This document shows, in pieces, positions 18,118-26,343 of a DNA stretch of 64,000 bases. The stretch comes from JANPPS01 sp965246925 (lineage in GTDB: Bacteria; Pseudomonadota; Alphaproteobacteria; Acetobacterales; Acetobacteraceae), in contig OZ251994.1 in NCBI GenBank assembly GCA_965246925.1, forward strand, positions 1,736,001 through 1,800,000. Reading direction: 5' to 3'. The translations under genes were made by a program, and so were the position numbers. The notes beneath the pieces are model-generated. The model made no database searches. It was not told where the DNA came from and saw nothing but the letters and a program-made list of their open reading frames with translations. The stretch's first letter is position 1. Each line of letters starts with the position of its first letter.

Positions 18118-18935
18118 CCCTTCCCGTCGCCGTGCTGGACCACGTCGTGGTGAATGCGCTCGATAGGCTGGACCAGGTCGCGGAGCTGTATCGGCGGCTG
18201 GGCTTTACGCTCACGCCGCGGGGGCACCATACGCTGGGCAGCAGCAATCATCTGGCGATGTTCGGCACGGATTATCTGGAGCTGGTGGGCGTGGAGCCCG
18301 GCCCCGCCAACCGCACGGATGTGCTGGACTGGCCGCCTGGGCTGAATGGGATCGTGTTCAAGACCTACGACGCGGACGAGCTGTATGCGCGGCTGCATGC
18401 CGCCGGCGTCCCGGTCATGCCGGTGCAGGCGTTCTCCCGCCCGGTCGAGACGCCGGCTGGGCCGCGCGACGCGTCGTTCCGGACGGTGCGGATCGAGCGT
18501 GACGCGTCCCCCGCCGGGCGGCTCTATTTCTGCGAGCACCTGACCCCGGCCCTGGTGTGGGATGACACGCTGATGCGGCACCCGAACGGGGCGGTGGGGG
18601 TGAAGCGCGCGGTGATCTGCGCCAGGGACCCGGCCATCCCGCTCGCGCTGTTCGCCCGCATGTTCGGGGACTGCACCGCCGACGGCAAGCTGAACGCCGG
18701 CCTGTCGCATATTGACGTGGTCACGCCGGCCGCACTGCATGCGGAGTACGAGGATTGCATGGCGGACGCCGAAGGCCGGCAGCAATACATGGCCGCCCTG
18801 ATGGTCCGCACGGCCTCCCTGGACCACACGGCCGCCGCGTTGAAGGCAGGCGGCATCGCGAGCCACAGGCACGGCAACACGATCACCGTAGCGGCGCGGG
18901 ATGCGGGTGGAGTAACGCTGGTGTTCGGCCATTAG
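18114..18935 (+). CDS. VOC-family glyoxalase-like protein
   Basis: Cytoplasmic protein of 273 residues with the glyoxalase-like double fold: LDHVVVNALDRLDQVAELYRRLGFTLTPRGHH at the N terminus, then GTDYLELVGVE, and a second half from about residue 160 (VKRAVICARDPAIPLALFARMFG). This group is often annotated as a glyoxalase-like domain of unknown substrate. His and Glu residues suited to metal binding are present, but the ligand set cannot be fixed by eye. Translationally coupled to the upstream TetR gene and convergent with the permease gene 9 bp away. Confidence 0.8.
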   Translation: MTLPVAVLDHVVVNALDRLDQVAELYRRLGFTLTPRGHHTLGSSNHLAMFGTDYLELVGVEPGPANRTDVLDWPPGLNGIVFKTYDADELYARLHAAGVPVMPVQAFSRPVETPAGPRDASFRTVRIERDASPAGRLYFCEHLTPALVWDDTLMRHPNGAVGVKRAVICARDPAIPLALFARMFGDCTADGKLNAGLSHIDVVTPAALHAEYEDCMADAEGRQQYMAALMVRTASLDHTAAALKAGGIASHRHGNTITVAARDAGGVTLVFGH

Positions 18936-18944
18936 CGTTTCCCG

Positions 18945-19880
18945 TCACCGCCGGGGGTCAAGCCAGGCCTGGGCCGCGTCGACGGCGGCACTGGAGATCA
19001 CCACGAACACGGCCGAGTACAGCACGCAGGCCATGGCCATCGCGAGGTCCAGGGAGGTGAGGGCGGAGTAGGTGAGCCGGCCGAGGCCGTGGAGGCCGAA
19101 GACAACCTCGACTAAGGCCGTGCCGCCACCGAGGAGGGCGCCGACGTCCAGTCCGAACAGCGCCAGCACGGGGGTCAGCGCGTTGCGGAGGGCGTGGCGG
19201 AGGAGGATGCGTGTTTCGGTGAGGCCCTTGGCGCGGGCGGTGCGGACGTAGTCGGCCGCATAGGCCTCGGTCAGGCTTTGGCGCAACACGCGGCCGTAGA
19301 TGCCGGCATAGAGAACGGCCAGGGTGGCGCAGGGTAGTATCAGGCCGCGCAGCGCTTCGCCCCAATCCGTGGGTGGAAGGCCGAGCGGGGGGACCCAGGC
19401 GAACCAGGCGCGAGCGCGGCTTTGGGTCACGAGGTTCACCATCTCGCCCAGCCAGAACACCGGAATGGACACGCCGATCAGGCCCAGCGTGGTGACGCCC
19501 CGGTCCCACCAGCTGCCGGTGCGAAGTGCCGCGATCACGCCGATCGCCAGCCCGCCCGCCAGCCATAGCAGGGCGGCACCGGCCGTGAGTGCGATGGTCA
19601 CCGGCGCGGCCCGCAGCACGGCGGGGACGACGAGCTGGCCGCGGTTGACGAAGGACGGCAGGTCCTGCGTCACGAACAGGCGGCGCATGAGGGTGGCGTA
19701 TTGGACAGGAAGGGAGCGGTCGAGCCCGTATTCATGCCGGATCTCGGCCAGCGTCTCGGGCGATGCGCCGCGGCCGCCAAGGCGCGCCGCCGGGTCGGTA
19801 CCGGGGGTGGCGAAGAAGATGAGGAAGGTGAGGACGCTGATGCCGAACAGCACCAGGACCGAGCGCAAGAGGCGGGTCAT
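18945..19880 (-). CDS. oligopeptide-type ABC transporter permease (DppB/OppB family)
   Basis: Permease of 311 residues. The N terminus MTRLLRSVLVLFGISVLTFLIFFATPGTD, the following region AARLGGRGASPETLAEIRHEYGLDRSLPVQY and the EAA loop DYVRTARAKGLTETRILLRHALRNALTPV are diagnostic of DppB. Start at the ATG at 19880; the longer frame reads through a palindromic repeat. It is last in the operon and separated from the DppC-type gene by 166 bp carrying two inverted repeat elements. No DppD/DppF ATPase gene is present. Confidence 0.9.
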   Translation of the reverse strand: MTRLLRSVLVLFGISVLTFLIFFATPGTDPAARLGGRGASPETLAEIRHEYGLDRSLPVQYATLMRRLFVTQDLPSFVNRGQLVVPAVLRAAPVTIALTAGAALLWLAGGLAIGVIAALRTGSWWDRGVTTLGLIGVSIPVFWLGEMVNLVTQSRARAWFAWVPPLGLPPTDWGEALRGLILPCATLAVLYAGIYGRVLRQSLTEAYAADYVRTARAKGLTETRILLRHALRNALTPVLALFGLDVGALLGGGTALVEVVFGLHGLGRLTYSALTSLDLAMAMACVLYSAVFVVISSAAVDAAQAWLDPRR

Positions 19881-19894
19881 AACGGGACTGCCCA

Positions 19895-20037
19895 GCCCCC
19901 TCTCCCTCCGGGAGAGGGTTGGGGTGAGGGAAACGGCAGGTAAGGTTCTGTGTGGGGTGGGCCGCCTGACCGGCTTGAACTCAGCCAATGCCGGTTGTTC
20001 CCCCCACCCCGGCCCTCTCCCGGAGGGAGAGGGGGAA
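19895..20037. repeat. pair of inverted REP-like palindromes between two permease genes
   Basis: Two GC-rich palindromes in opposite orientation. Element 1 centres on the CCCTCTCCC/GGGAGAGGG arms with a TCC loop (19898-19918) and continues into GTTGGGGTGAGGG. Element 2 has the same arms with a GGA loop (20013-20033) preceded by CCCCACCCCGG. Each forms a 9-bp perfect stem, and the two together can form a larger cruciform. They lie inside the operon, so they could stabilise or process the mRNA and set the ratio of the flanking permeases. A related element occurs at 51629-51669. Confidence 0.8.
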
Positions 20038-20046
20038 GAACTTCTC

Positions 20047-20916
20047 TCACTTCTTCTCCCCCAACGCGTTCAGCGCCAGGACGGTCGCCATGATGGCGAG
20101 GCCTGGGGCGATGGCGATCAGGGGGCGGGTGTAGATCAGGCCCTGGCCGTCGGCGATGAGCGTGCCCCAGCTGGCGGCGGGGGCCTGGACACCGATGGAC
20201 AGGACAGACAGTGCGGCCTCGGTCAGCAGCACCATGGCGGCGACCAGCGGGGCCAGCGCGCGGAGCGTAGGGGCCAGATGAGGCAGGATGTGGCGGCCGA
20301 GGATGTGCAGCGGGGAGGCGCCCAGCGCGCGGGCGGCCTCGTTGAACTCGGTCTGGCGCAGCTCCAGCACCTGGGCGCGTAACGGCCGGGCGACGTAGGG
20401 GATGAAAACGGCGCCCAGAATCAGGATGGGCAGCAGCAGGCTGTCCGCGGCCTCGTGCCCGATCAGCACGATGCTGAGCGAGATGGCCAGCAAGGTGACG
20501 GGGAACGCCCAGAGCAGGTCGAGCGCGCCGGCCAGCACCGTGTCCGTCACGCCGCCCGCGAACCCGGCCGTCACGCCCAGCAGCGTCGCAAAAACCAGGC
20601 ACAGCAGGGTCGCCGCGGCGGCGATCAGGAGCGAGGTGCGCCCGCCATACAGCAGGCGCGCCATGACGTCCCGCCCGAGCCGGTCGGCGCCCAGGAAATA
20701 GTGCACGCCCCAGGTAGGGCCGGCCGGGGTGGTGCCGAGGCCCAGACCCTCGGTGTTGTCGGCCAGGATCGGGGTGCCGTTCGGCAGCGTCTCGGTGATA
20801 TGGGTGCGGAACGGGTCGGTATGGGCGAGCCGGGCATAGAGCGGGGCCGCAAGGCACAGCGCCGCGATCAGCGCCAGCACCAGCGGACTCCAGGCGCGGG
20901 CTACGGCAGCAGCCAT
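20047..20916 (-). CDS. oligopeptide-type ABC transporter permease (DppC/OppC family)
   Basis: Permease of 289 residues. The region GVHYFLGADRLGRDVMARLLYGGRTSLLIAA is the DppC hallmark, and QTEFNEAARALGASPLHILGRHILPHLAPTL is the ATPase-contact loop. The ATG at 20916 gives a normal N terminus (MAAAVARAWSPLVLALIAALCL). It overlaps the binding-protein gene by 16 bp. Order here is binding protein, DppC, DppB, the reverse of the usual B-C order. Confidence 0.9.
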   Translation of the reverse strand: MAAAVARAWSPLVLALIAALCLAAPLYARLAHTDPFRTHITETLPNGTPILADNTEGLGLGTTPAGPTWGVHYFLGADRLGRDVMARLLYGGRTSLLIAAAATLLCLVFATLLGVTAGFAGGVTDTVLAGALDLLWAFPVTLLAISLSIVLIGHEAADSLLLPILILGAVFIPYVARPLRAQVLELRQTEFNEAARALGASPLHILGRHILPHLAPTLRALAPLVAAMVLLTEAALSVLSIGVQAPAASWGTLIADGQGLIYTRPLIAIAPGLAIMATVLALNALGEKK

Positions 20917-22508
20917 GATTGGTCGATCAGCCAGCGGAATTGCGGGTGGAACTGATAGTTCTGCACCCGGGCGGAGGTGAAATCCGGGTCGTTGGGGTGG
21001 AACAGCACGACCGCCGGGGCGGCGTCCGTGAGCGCCCGGTCGGCCGCCGCGATGTCCTGCCCGGCGGCGAGCGCCCGGTCCCAGGCCGGGTCGCAATAGC
21101 CGGGTATGTTGGGCGACGCGTCCGAGCCGGGCCGGAACGCGGCGCAGCCGAACGCCCCGGCCAGATAGGCCTGGGCAGAGGGGTAGTCGGCATACCAGGT
21201 GGTAAGGCTGAGCTGCACCCGGTTCTGCGTGTTCTGGATATAGTTGAACTGGATTGCGCCCGAGAGCGTGCGGAGCCGGGGCCGGAAGCCGAGGTCGGAC
21301 AGCACGTCCATCATATAGGTGCCGATCGCCCGGCCCGGCGCGCTGTCATCGGTCACTAGCGTCACGGCCTGCCCGGCGGTGCCGCTGTCGGCGACCAGGC
21401 GCCGGGCCTGGGCGAGGTCGGGCGGGTAGGGGCAGTATTCCGCCGGGCGCAACCCAGGCGGCAGGAACTGGCAGCCGGGCGTGGCCAGGCGCGGGCCGCC
21501 GAACAGCTTGATCGCCGCCACCCGGTCCACCGCGAGGTTGAGGGCGCGGCGGACCCGGACATCATCGAACGGCGACAGGTTCACGTTCATCGGCATGTAC
21601 CACATGGCCAAGGACGGCGTGAGGTGGATTTGCGGCGCATAGTGCGCGCCCAGCTCACCCAGCCGGTCGGACGGCGTGTCGAACGTCCAGTCGGCCTGAT
21701 CGTTCTGGATCGCGGTGATCTCGGCCTCCCCCTCCAGCCCGAACTCGTAGTGGATGGCGTCCGGGTAGCCGGCGGGCTGGGCGTCGTGGCTCCATTCCTT
21801 GAAGTGCGGGTTGCGGACGAGGTGCATGTGGTCGTTGGCGTCATAGGACCGGATCACGTAGGGGCCGGTGCCGGCGATGGGCGTGCTCCCGCTATCGCCC
21901 TGGGGCGCGCCGGCCGGCAGGATGCTGGCGTGCGGGAGCGCGAGCTTGGTCAGGAACTCGGGATCGGGCCGGGTGAGGCGGATGGTTATGGCGTCGCCAT
22001 CGGCCTGGACGCCGGGCAGGGTGCAGGTGGCGGGGGACTTCAGGCACTCGGCCGCTCCCTCGATCGCGCCGTAGAAGGTCTCGGCGGTCGGGCTGCCGAT
22101 GCGGAACAGGCGGCGGAAGCTGGCGGCGACGTCCGTGGCGGTAATGGGCTCGCCGGTGCTGAACCGGATGCCGGGGCGGAGGCGGAAGCGATACAGCCGG
22201 CCATTCTCCTCCGGTGCGGGGATGCCGTCCGCCAAATCCGGCACGAGGGTGAGCCCGGCCGGGCCCGGGACCTTGCGGAACGCGACCAGGCCGTCATAGG
22301 CCACGTTGAATATCTGCCAGTATTGCTGCGTGTAGTTGATCTGTGGATCGATGCTGCCGGCGCCGGCATTGGCCAGCAGGCGGAGCGTGCCGCCCGCGGT
22401 CTGGGCGTGCACCGGGACCGCCAGCGACCCGAGGAGGACGGCCGCAGCCCCCACCTCGGCCAAACGGCCTATGGCACGCGCCTGAGCAGGAAGGCGGTGC
22501 CGTCCCAC
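20901..22508 (-). CDS. oligopeptide-type ABC transporter substrate-binding protein (family 5)
   Basis: Periplasmic protein of 535 residues with a long signal peptide (cleavage near PVHAQ). The family 5 core is clear: GGTLRLLANAGAGSIDPQINYTQQYWQIFNVAYDGLVAF, YRFRLRPGIRFSTGEPITATDVAASFRRLF, GTGPYVIRSY and VRRALNLAVDRVAAIKLF. Family 5 proteins bind peptides, opines, nickel or other ligands. GTG start at 22508 overlaps the methyltransferase gene by 40 bp, so the importer is translationally tied to the ATP-grasp and methyltransferase genes. The ligand may therefore be a product or precursor of those enzymes. Confidence 0.9.
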   Translation of the reverse strand: MGRHRLPAQARAIGRLAEVGAAAVLLGSLAVPVHAQTAGGTLRLLANAGAGSIDPQINYTQQYWQIFNVAYDGLVAFRKVPGPAGLTLVPDLADGIPAPEENGRLYRFRLRPGIRFSTGEPITATDVAASFRRLFRIGSPTAETFYGAIEGAAECLKSPATCTLPGVQADGDAITIRLTRPDPEFLTKLALPHASILPAGAPQGDSGSTPIAGTGPYVIRSYDANDHMHLVRNPHFKEWSHDAQPAGYPDAIHYEFGLEGEAEITAIQNDQADWTFDTPSDRLGELGAHYAPQIHLTPSLAMWYMPMNVNLSPFDDVRVRRALNLAVDRVAAIKLFGGPRLATPGCQFLPPGLRPAEYCPYPPDLAQARRLVADSGTAGQAVTLVTDDSAPGRAIGTYMMDVLSDLGFRPRLRTLSGAIQFNYIQNTQNRVQLSLTTWYADYPSAQAYLAGAFGCAAFRPGSDASPNIPGYCDPAWDRALAAGQDIAAADRALTDAAPAVVLFHPNDPDFTSARVQNYQFHPQFRWLIDQSWLLP

Positions 22509-23314
22509 ACGCTAAACGGGCGGGTGCCGGCGACCTCCAGGGTGAAGCCATGCGATCGCCACGTGGCGGCGTCGGCGCGGTCCTGCGCGAGGTCGGCGCG
22601 GTAGGACAGGTTCAGAATGACCAGGGCGCCGCCGGGGCGGAGCGCACGGGCGGCCCCCGCAAGGTGCGCGGTGACCGTCGCGGGCCCCGTCTGCATGATG
22701 TAGGGGAAGCTATCGACGGCGATGATGAGGTCGAGCGAACGGTCCGCCAGCCGCTCCAGGTCCTGCCCGCCGGTCTGTCCGAAACGGAGCGTGGGATGGC
22801 GGCGCCGTGCCTCGGCCACCATGCCGGCGGAGACGTCCAGGCCCAGCACCGACCGGCAGCGCGGCGCCAGTGCCGCGGTAATGCGTCCGATGCCGCAGCC
22901 GAGGTCCAGCGCGTCCGTGTCCGGCGGCAACGGCAGCCATCGCATGATCTCGGACGTGGCAGCGGCGAGGATGGCGGGGTCCCCGAGCGAATACAGCGCG
23001 ACGCTGGCCTCGGGCGAATGGGCGACGGCGTTATCGAAGAAGCGGGCGATCTGCGCAACGCCGGCCTCTGGCGTCGGCCCCCCGGCATGGTGGTCGGCCA
23101 GCGTCCGGCGGACCTGCTGCGCCAGCGCGTCCAGCTGGTCCCGCCGGCCGGTGGCCAGGCTCCGCATGGCGGCCCAGCGCGGGTCCGGGCTGGGCGCTGC
23201 GTCCAGCGCCGCCGTGATGGCGTCCGACGCAGTGCAGGCCAGCAGCATGCGGGCGACCGCGACCTCGGGCGAGATGTGGCCGGCCAGGCAGTCCTTAATG
23301 GCGCTCACCCCCAC
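22469..23314 (-). CDS. class I SAM-dependent methyltransferase
   Basis: Protein of 281 residues. Residues to about 130 are helical and unrecognised; then comes the Rossmann-type methyltransferase core with motif I DALDLGCGIGRITAALA, acidic loop VLGLDVSAGMVAEARRR, LIIAVDSFPYI and RALRPGGALVILNLS. This pattern fits small-molecule methyltransferases. GTG start at 23314 overlaps the ATP-grasp gene by 10 bp, and the 3' end overlaps the binding-protein gene by 40 bp. The acceptor is unknown. Confidence 0.87.
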   Translation of the reverse strand: MGVSAIKDCLAGHISPEVAVARMLLACTASDAITAALDAAPSPDPRWAAMRSLATGRRDQLDALAQQVRRTLADHHAGGPTPEAGVAQIARFFDNAVAHSPEASVALYSLGDPAILAAATSEIMRWLPLPPDTDALDLGCGIGRITAALAPRCRSVLGLDVSAGMVAEARRRHPTLRFGQTGGQDLERLADRSLDLIIAVDSFPYIMQTGPATVTAHLAGAARALRPGGALVILNLSYRADLAQDRADAATWRSHGFTLEVAGTRPFSVWDGTAFLLRRVP

Positions 23315-24555
23315 CAGCCTAGGCGACGTAGGCGCTCACCCTCGCCAGCCATGAAGCGGTCGCCGATGTCGGTGCGGTAGCGGAGGCCGGGGATGATGAC
23401 CTGCCGGGCGCGGTCCACCGCGGCGGCCTGCGCATCCGGCACCGTGGCGCCCACGCCGGTGACGCAGAGCGCGTAGCCGGTGCGGCGCCGGGCCAGCAGC
23501 TGGCCGTGCTCCTGCCGGAGGTCGGCGTAGTGCGTGTGCGCGGGGTCCGGGGGCGCGGTGAAGAACACCGGCGGGTCTTCGGCCGGGTCGGCGCCCGGGG
23601 TCTCGGCCGGGAAGGACGGAATGGTGAGGCAGATGCCCACGCACCAGCCCGGCGCCGTGTCGAACCCATCGCTATCCGCCCGCATCATGCGGCCCAGCAG
23701 ATCGCCCCAGCCCGCGGTTTGCAAGGGGGCCAGCACGGCAAAGCCCGGATTGCCGAACCGGCACGTGAACTCGAGCGGCCAGAGCCCATGCTCATTGGCG
23801 ATCAGGTTCACGTTCACATACCCGACATGCCCGGCGTCCCGCAGCCGTGCCTCGAGCGGGCGCAGCGCCGCGTCGAACAGCGCGGACGAGCCCTCGTAGG
23901 ATAGCAGCGTGCCCATCTCCCCAGTCATCTCGCCCATCTCGCCAGGAAAGAACCGCTTATGCTCGAAATCGATGCAGCCGGGCGCCAGGAACTGCCGCCC
24001 GTCGAAATAGCCGCCGACGCCGACCTCGACACCCTCCAGCCGCTCCATCAACAGGACCGACCCCTTGGCGCGGCCGAGCTCGAACAGCACGTCCAGCCCC
24101 TCCGCATGGTCGCCGACGAAGGTGGCGCGGGCGTTGTTGTCATGCTTCAGCACCATGCGTCCGGGATGGGCGCGGAGCCAGGCCTGCGCCTCGGCGGCCG
24201 TCCCGAACGGATGCACCGCCGCGATCGGCAGCCCGGCGTCGCGCAGCACGCTCTGGCCGAACGCCCGTTCATACTCCAGCCGGTCGCCCAGCGCGCTGCC
24301 GCCGATCACCTGGTAGCCCTCGGCCCGGAGCGCGTCCTGGGTGGCGCCGAAGCCCACCTTCTCGAACAGGATCAGCCCGTCCGTGCCCACCCACGGCAGT
24401 TCGGCGCGCCAGTCCGGGACGGGGTCGATGATGCCGCCAAAGCACCCGGCGTAGGACGGATCGGTCGCGGCGACCCTCAAATCATGACCCTCCCGCAGGA
24501 GGTTCAGGTACATGTCGCCGAGGTCGATCCGCCCGCCTACCGCTAGAATGCGCAC
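23305..24555 (-). CDS. PurD-like ATP-grasp ligase
   Basis: Protein of 416 residues with the phosphoribosylamine-glycine ligase architecture: an N-terminal domain starting MRILAVGGRIDLGDMY, an ATP-grasp core with MVLKHDNNARATFVG, and FEHKRFFPGEMGEMTGEMGT corresponding to the PurD segment normally read as GDxGPNTGGMGA. CRFGNPGFAVLAPLQ corresponds to the PurD signature RFGDPExQ. The changes at these motifs and the non-purine neighbours argue for a paralogue ligating another amine and carboxylate, not the housekeeping enzyme. GTG at 24555 gives the right N terminus; the longer frame adds unrelated Arg-rich sequence. Confidence 0.75.
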   Translation of the reverse strand: MRILAVGGRIDLGDMYLNLLREGHDLRVAATDPSYAGCFGGIIDPVPDWRAELPWVGTDGLILFEKVGFGATQDALRAEGYQVIGGSALGDRLEYERAFGQSVLRDAGLPIAAVHPFGTAAEAQAWLRAHPGRMVLKHDNNARATFVGDHAEGLDVLFELGRAKGSVLLMERLEGVEVGVGGYFDGRQFLAPGCIDFEHKRFFPGEMGEMTGEMGTLLSYEGSSALFDAALRPLEARLRDAGHVGYVNVNLIANEHGLWPLEFTCRFGNPGFAVLAPLQTAGWGDLLGRMMRADSDGFDTAPGWCVGICLTIPSFPAETPGADPAEDPPVFFTAPPDPAHTHYADLRQEHGQLLARRRTGYALCVTGVGATVPDAQAAAVDRARQVIIPGLRYRTDIGDRFMAGEGERLRRLGWWG

Positions 24556-24596
24556 TGTGCTCTCCAAGGCCCGCCGGGTCTTGGCGCGGCGCCGGT

Positions 24597-24929
24597 TTAG
24601 CTGCCGGGCCGCAGGCTGGGGTCGATGGGAAACTCGCGGCCGTGGTGCAGGTTGCCGGCGAACGGGTTGATGTCCCAATAATCGGCCGCGAGCGCATCCG
24701 TCTTGCAGGCGAAACCGGTCCGGGCCTGACGGAACGCAGGCGAACCTTGCGGATGGAAATACCCGGTCCCCGGGTCGGTCCAGACCACTTCGCTGCCGGG
24801 GCAGTGGCGCTGGGCGGCGACGGGTTCGGCGAATTGCTGGAGCGGTCCGACGCCGAGCGGGATATCCTCCAGCGCCATCTTGGGGTCGCCCGCCGCCGCG
24901 CAGACCAGGATGACGATCAAGGCCTTCAA
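24597..24929 (-). CDS. small exported protein of unknown function
   Basis: About 110 residues from a TTG start at 24929: LKALIVILVCAAAG looks like a short signal peptide. The mature part has two cysteines (RHCPGSEVVWTDPGTGYFHP and TGFACKTDALAADYW), reminiscent of small secreted proteins with a vW..xxGxYhxxGs pattern ending in a Cys/Tyr-rich stretch. A longer frame runs further upstream but only through the antisense of the TPR gene, so it is unlikely to be used. It lies 41 bp upstream of the ATP-grasp gene on the same strand and could be the first gene of that operon. Confidence 0.6.
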   Translation of the reverse strand: MKALIVILVCAAAGDPKMALEDIPLGVGPLQQFAEPVAAQRHCPGSEVVWTDPGTGYFHPQGSPAFRQARTGFACKTDALAADYWDINPFAGNLHHGREFPIDPSLRPGS

Positions 24930-24959
24930 ACCACCGGCGGCCGCGTGTAGGGTTCGGCT

Positions 24960-25727
24960 GTGACCCCAGTGACTGCCCTGGCGGAGGCGCGGCGGCTCGC
25001 CCGGCAAGGGGAGGCGGGGGCCGCCATCGCCGCCTGCCGGCTTGCCGCGCCGGAGCGGGACCCGGCCGCCGCCCGCGTGCTGGGCCTGTTGCTGGCCGAG
25101 GCGGGCGAGGCTGAGGCTCTGCGCTGGGGGCGCCATGCCGTAGGCCTCGACCGCTCCGCCGAGAGCCTGGCTGCGCTGGGCCGGATGCTGGCGCGGCTGG
25201 GGCGCTGGACCGATGCCAGCGCGGTGCTGCAGGAAGCGCTGGCCCTCGATCCCGGTCTGACGGCGGCGCAGGACTTGCTGGGCCGGGCCGCCGCCGGCGC
25301 CTTCGCCGCGGGCCAGTTCGGGTCCGCGGCCACCGCCTATCGCACGATCAGCACCCTGCATCCGCATGACCCGGCGCCGCTGCATAGCCTCGGTACCGCG
25401 CTGCATGAGGCGGGTGAGCCGGCGAAGGCGATCGGGCCGTACCGCGCAGCGCTTGCCCTGGACGGCGCACGGGCCGAGACCTGGCACAATCTCGGTAGCG
25501 CGTTGCAGGCGACCGGCGACCTGCCCGGCGCCCTGCAGGCCTACGCCGGCGCCTACCGCCTCGACCCCGCGTGCTTCCCCCGCATCGCGCAGGAACTGGC
25601 CGCAGGCCGCGCCGGGCAGGTCTGGCTGAGTGCCGAGGCACTCAGGGCCCGGCTCAGCGGTCCCGGGCACGATACTCATCCCGGTACACTCCCGGGTGCG
25701 CCAGCACCGCATCCCCCACGGCCTTGA
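24960..25727 (+). CDS. TPR-repeat protein
   Basis: Protein of 255 residues made of tetratricopeptide repeats, roughly six, from residue 5 to about 205. The clearest are AESLAALGRMLARLGRWTDASAVLQEALALDPG, HSLGTALHEAGEPAKAIGPYRAALALDGA and HNLGSALQATGDLPGALQAYAGAYRLDPA. These modules mediate protein-protein contact; no catalytic domain or signal peptide is seen. GTG start, divergent from the small exported-protein gene by 30 bp. The last ~25 residues overlap the 3' end of a convergent DUF6065 gene by 74 bp, and that Pro/Gly-rich tail looks like read-through into antisense sequence. Confidence 0.8.
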   Translation: MTPVTALAEARRLARQGEAGAAIAACRLAAPERDPAAARVLGLLLAEAGEAEALRWGRHAVGLDRSAESLAALGRMLARLGRWTDASAVLQEALALDPGLTAAQDLLGRAAAGAFAAGQFGSAATAYRTISTLHPHDPAPLHSLGTALHEAGEPAKAIGPYRAALALDGARAETWHNLGSALQATGDLPGALQAYAGAYRLDPACFPRIAQELAAGRAGQVWLSAEALRARLSGPGHDTHPGTLPGAPAPHPPRP

Positions 25728-26343
25728 ACGCGTCCGCCTCGTCCGGACCAAAAGCGCCGAACTGCAGTTCCAGCGGCTCCCGCGGGACGGGGATGCATTG
25801 GGCGACCGGGGTGCCGGCTTGGAGGGTGCAGGGGCGGCCGGGGTCGAGCCAGCGGGCGGGGAACAGCAGGCCGATCTGGTTGAACCGGTCGCTATCGACC
25901 ATGCCCGTCAGGGTCTGGAATGGCAGGTCGGGCCGGTTATAGGGATGGGTCGCGAGCAAGGACCAGCCCTGCGGCAGCTCGATGGTCCAGAAGCCGATGA
26001 ACTTGATCAGGTTGTCGCCGCCGAACGGCGCTCCGCTGACTTGCCCGGCGGCGTGGAAATTGAGGGGTGCCGTGGGGTGGCCGGGGGCGTCCGGGTAGGG
26101 CCAGTCCCAGGTGAACGTACCGTCTGCGTAGTGTAAGTCACACGCAAGCGTCATGACGAAGCCGGCGCGCATGGCGTCGATGAAGGGCGGGCACTGCTTC
26201 ACGGTGCGGACCGGGCCGTCATGCATGGCGGATTGGGCCATCATGGGCATGGCGCGCAGCCAATCCGGCAACGCCTGCCGGGCCAGGGTGGGGCGCGGCA
26301 GATGCGGCTCCAGCGCCGGGTGGCAGCGGAACCGGACGATCAC
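25654..26343 (-). CDS. DUF6065 family protein
   Basis: Protein of 229 residues matching my memory of the DUF6065 pattern: LPDWLRAMPM, VKQCPPFIDAMRAGFVMTLACDLHY, then FHAAGQV, KFIGFWTIELPQGWSLLATHPYNRPDLPFQTLTGMVDSDRFN, and GTPVAQCIPVPRE. The function of the family is unknown; some members sit near glycosyltransferase or oxygenase genes. The GTG at 26343 overlaps the glycerol kinase stop, so it is translationally linked to glpK and is the last gene of the glycerol operon. The longer frame upstream is a shadow of glpK. Confidence 0.75.
   Translation of the reverse strand: MIVRFRCHPALEPHLPRPTLARQALPDWLRAMPMMAQSAMHDGPVRTVKQCPPFIDAMRAGFVMTLACDLHYADGTFTWDWPYPDAPGHPTAPLNFHAAGQVSGAPFGGDNLIKFIGFWTIELPQGWSLLATHPYNRPDLPFQTLTGMVDSDRFNQIGLLFPARWLDPGRPCTLQAGTPVAQCIPVPREPLELQFGAFGPDEADAFKAVGDAVLAHPGVYRDEYRARDR

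Noticed and set aside
17802..18932. 376-codon minus-strand frame across the TetR and VOC genes
   Set aside because: Crosses two real genes antisense; no protein-like pattern.
23305..24555. Annotation as housekeeping purD
   Set aside because: PurD motifs are altered and the neighbours are a methyltransferase and peptide importer; called PurD-like instead.
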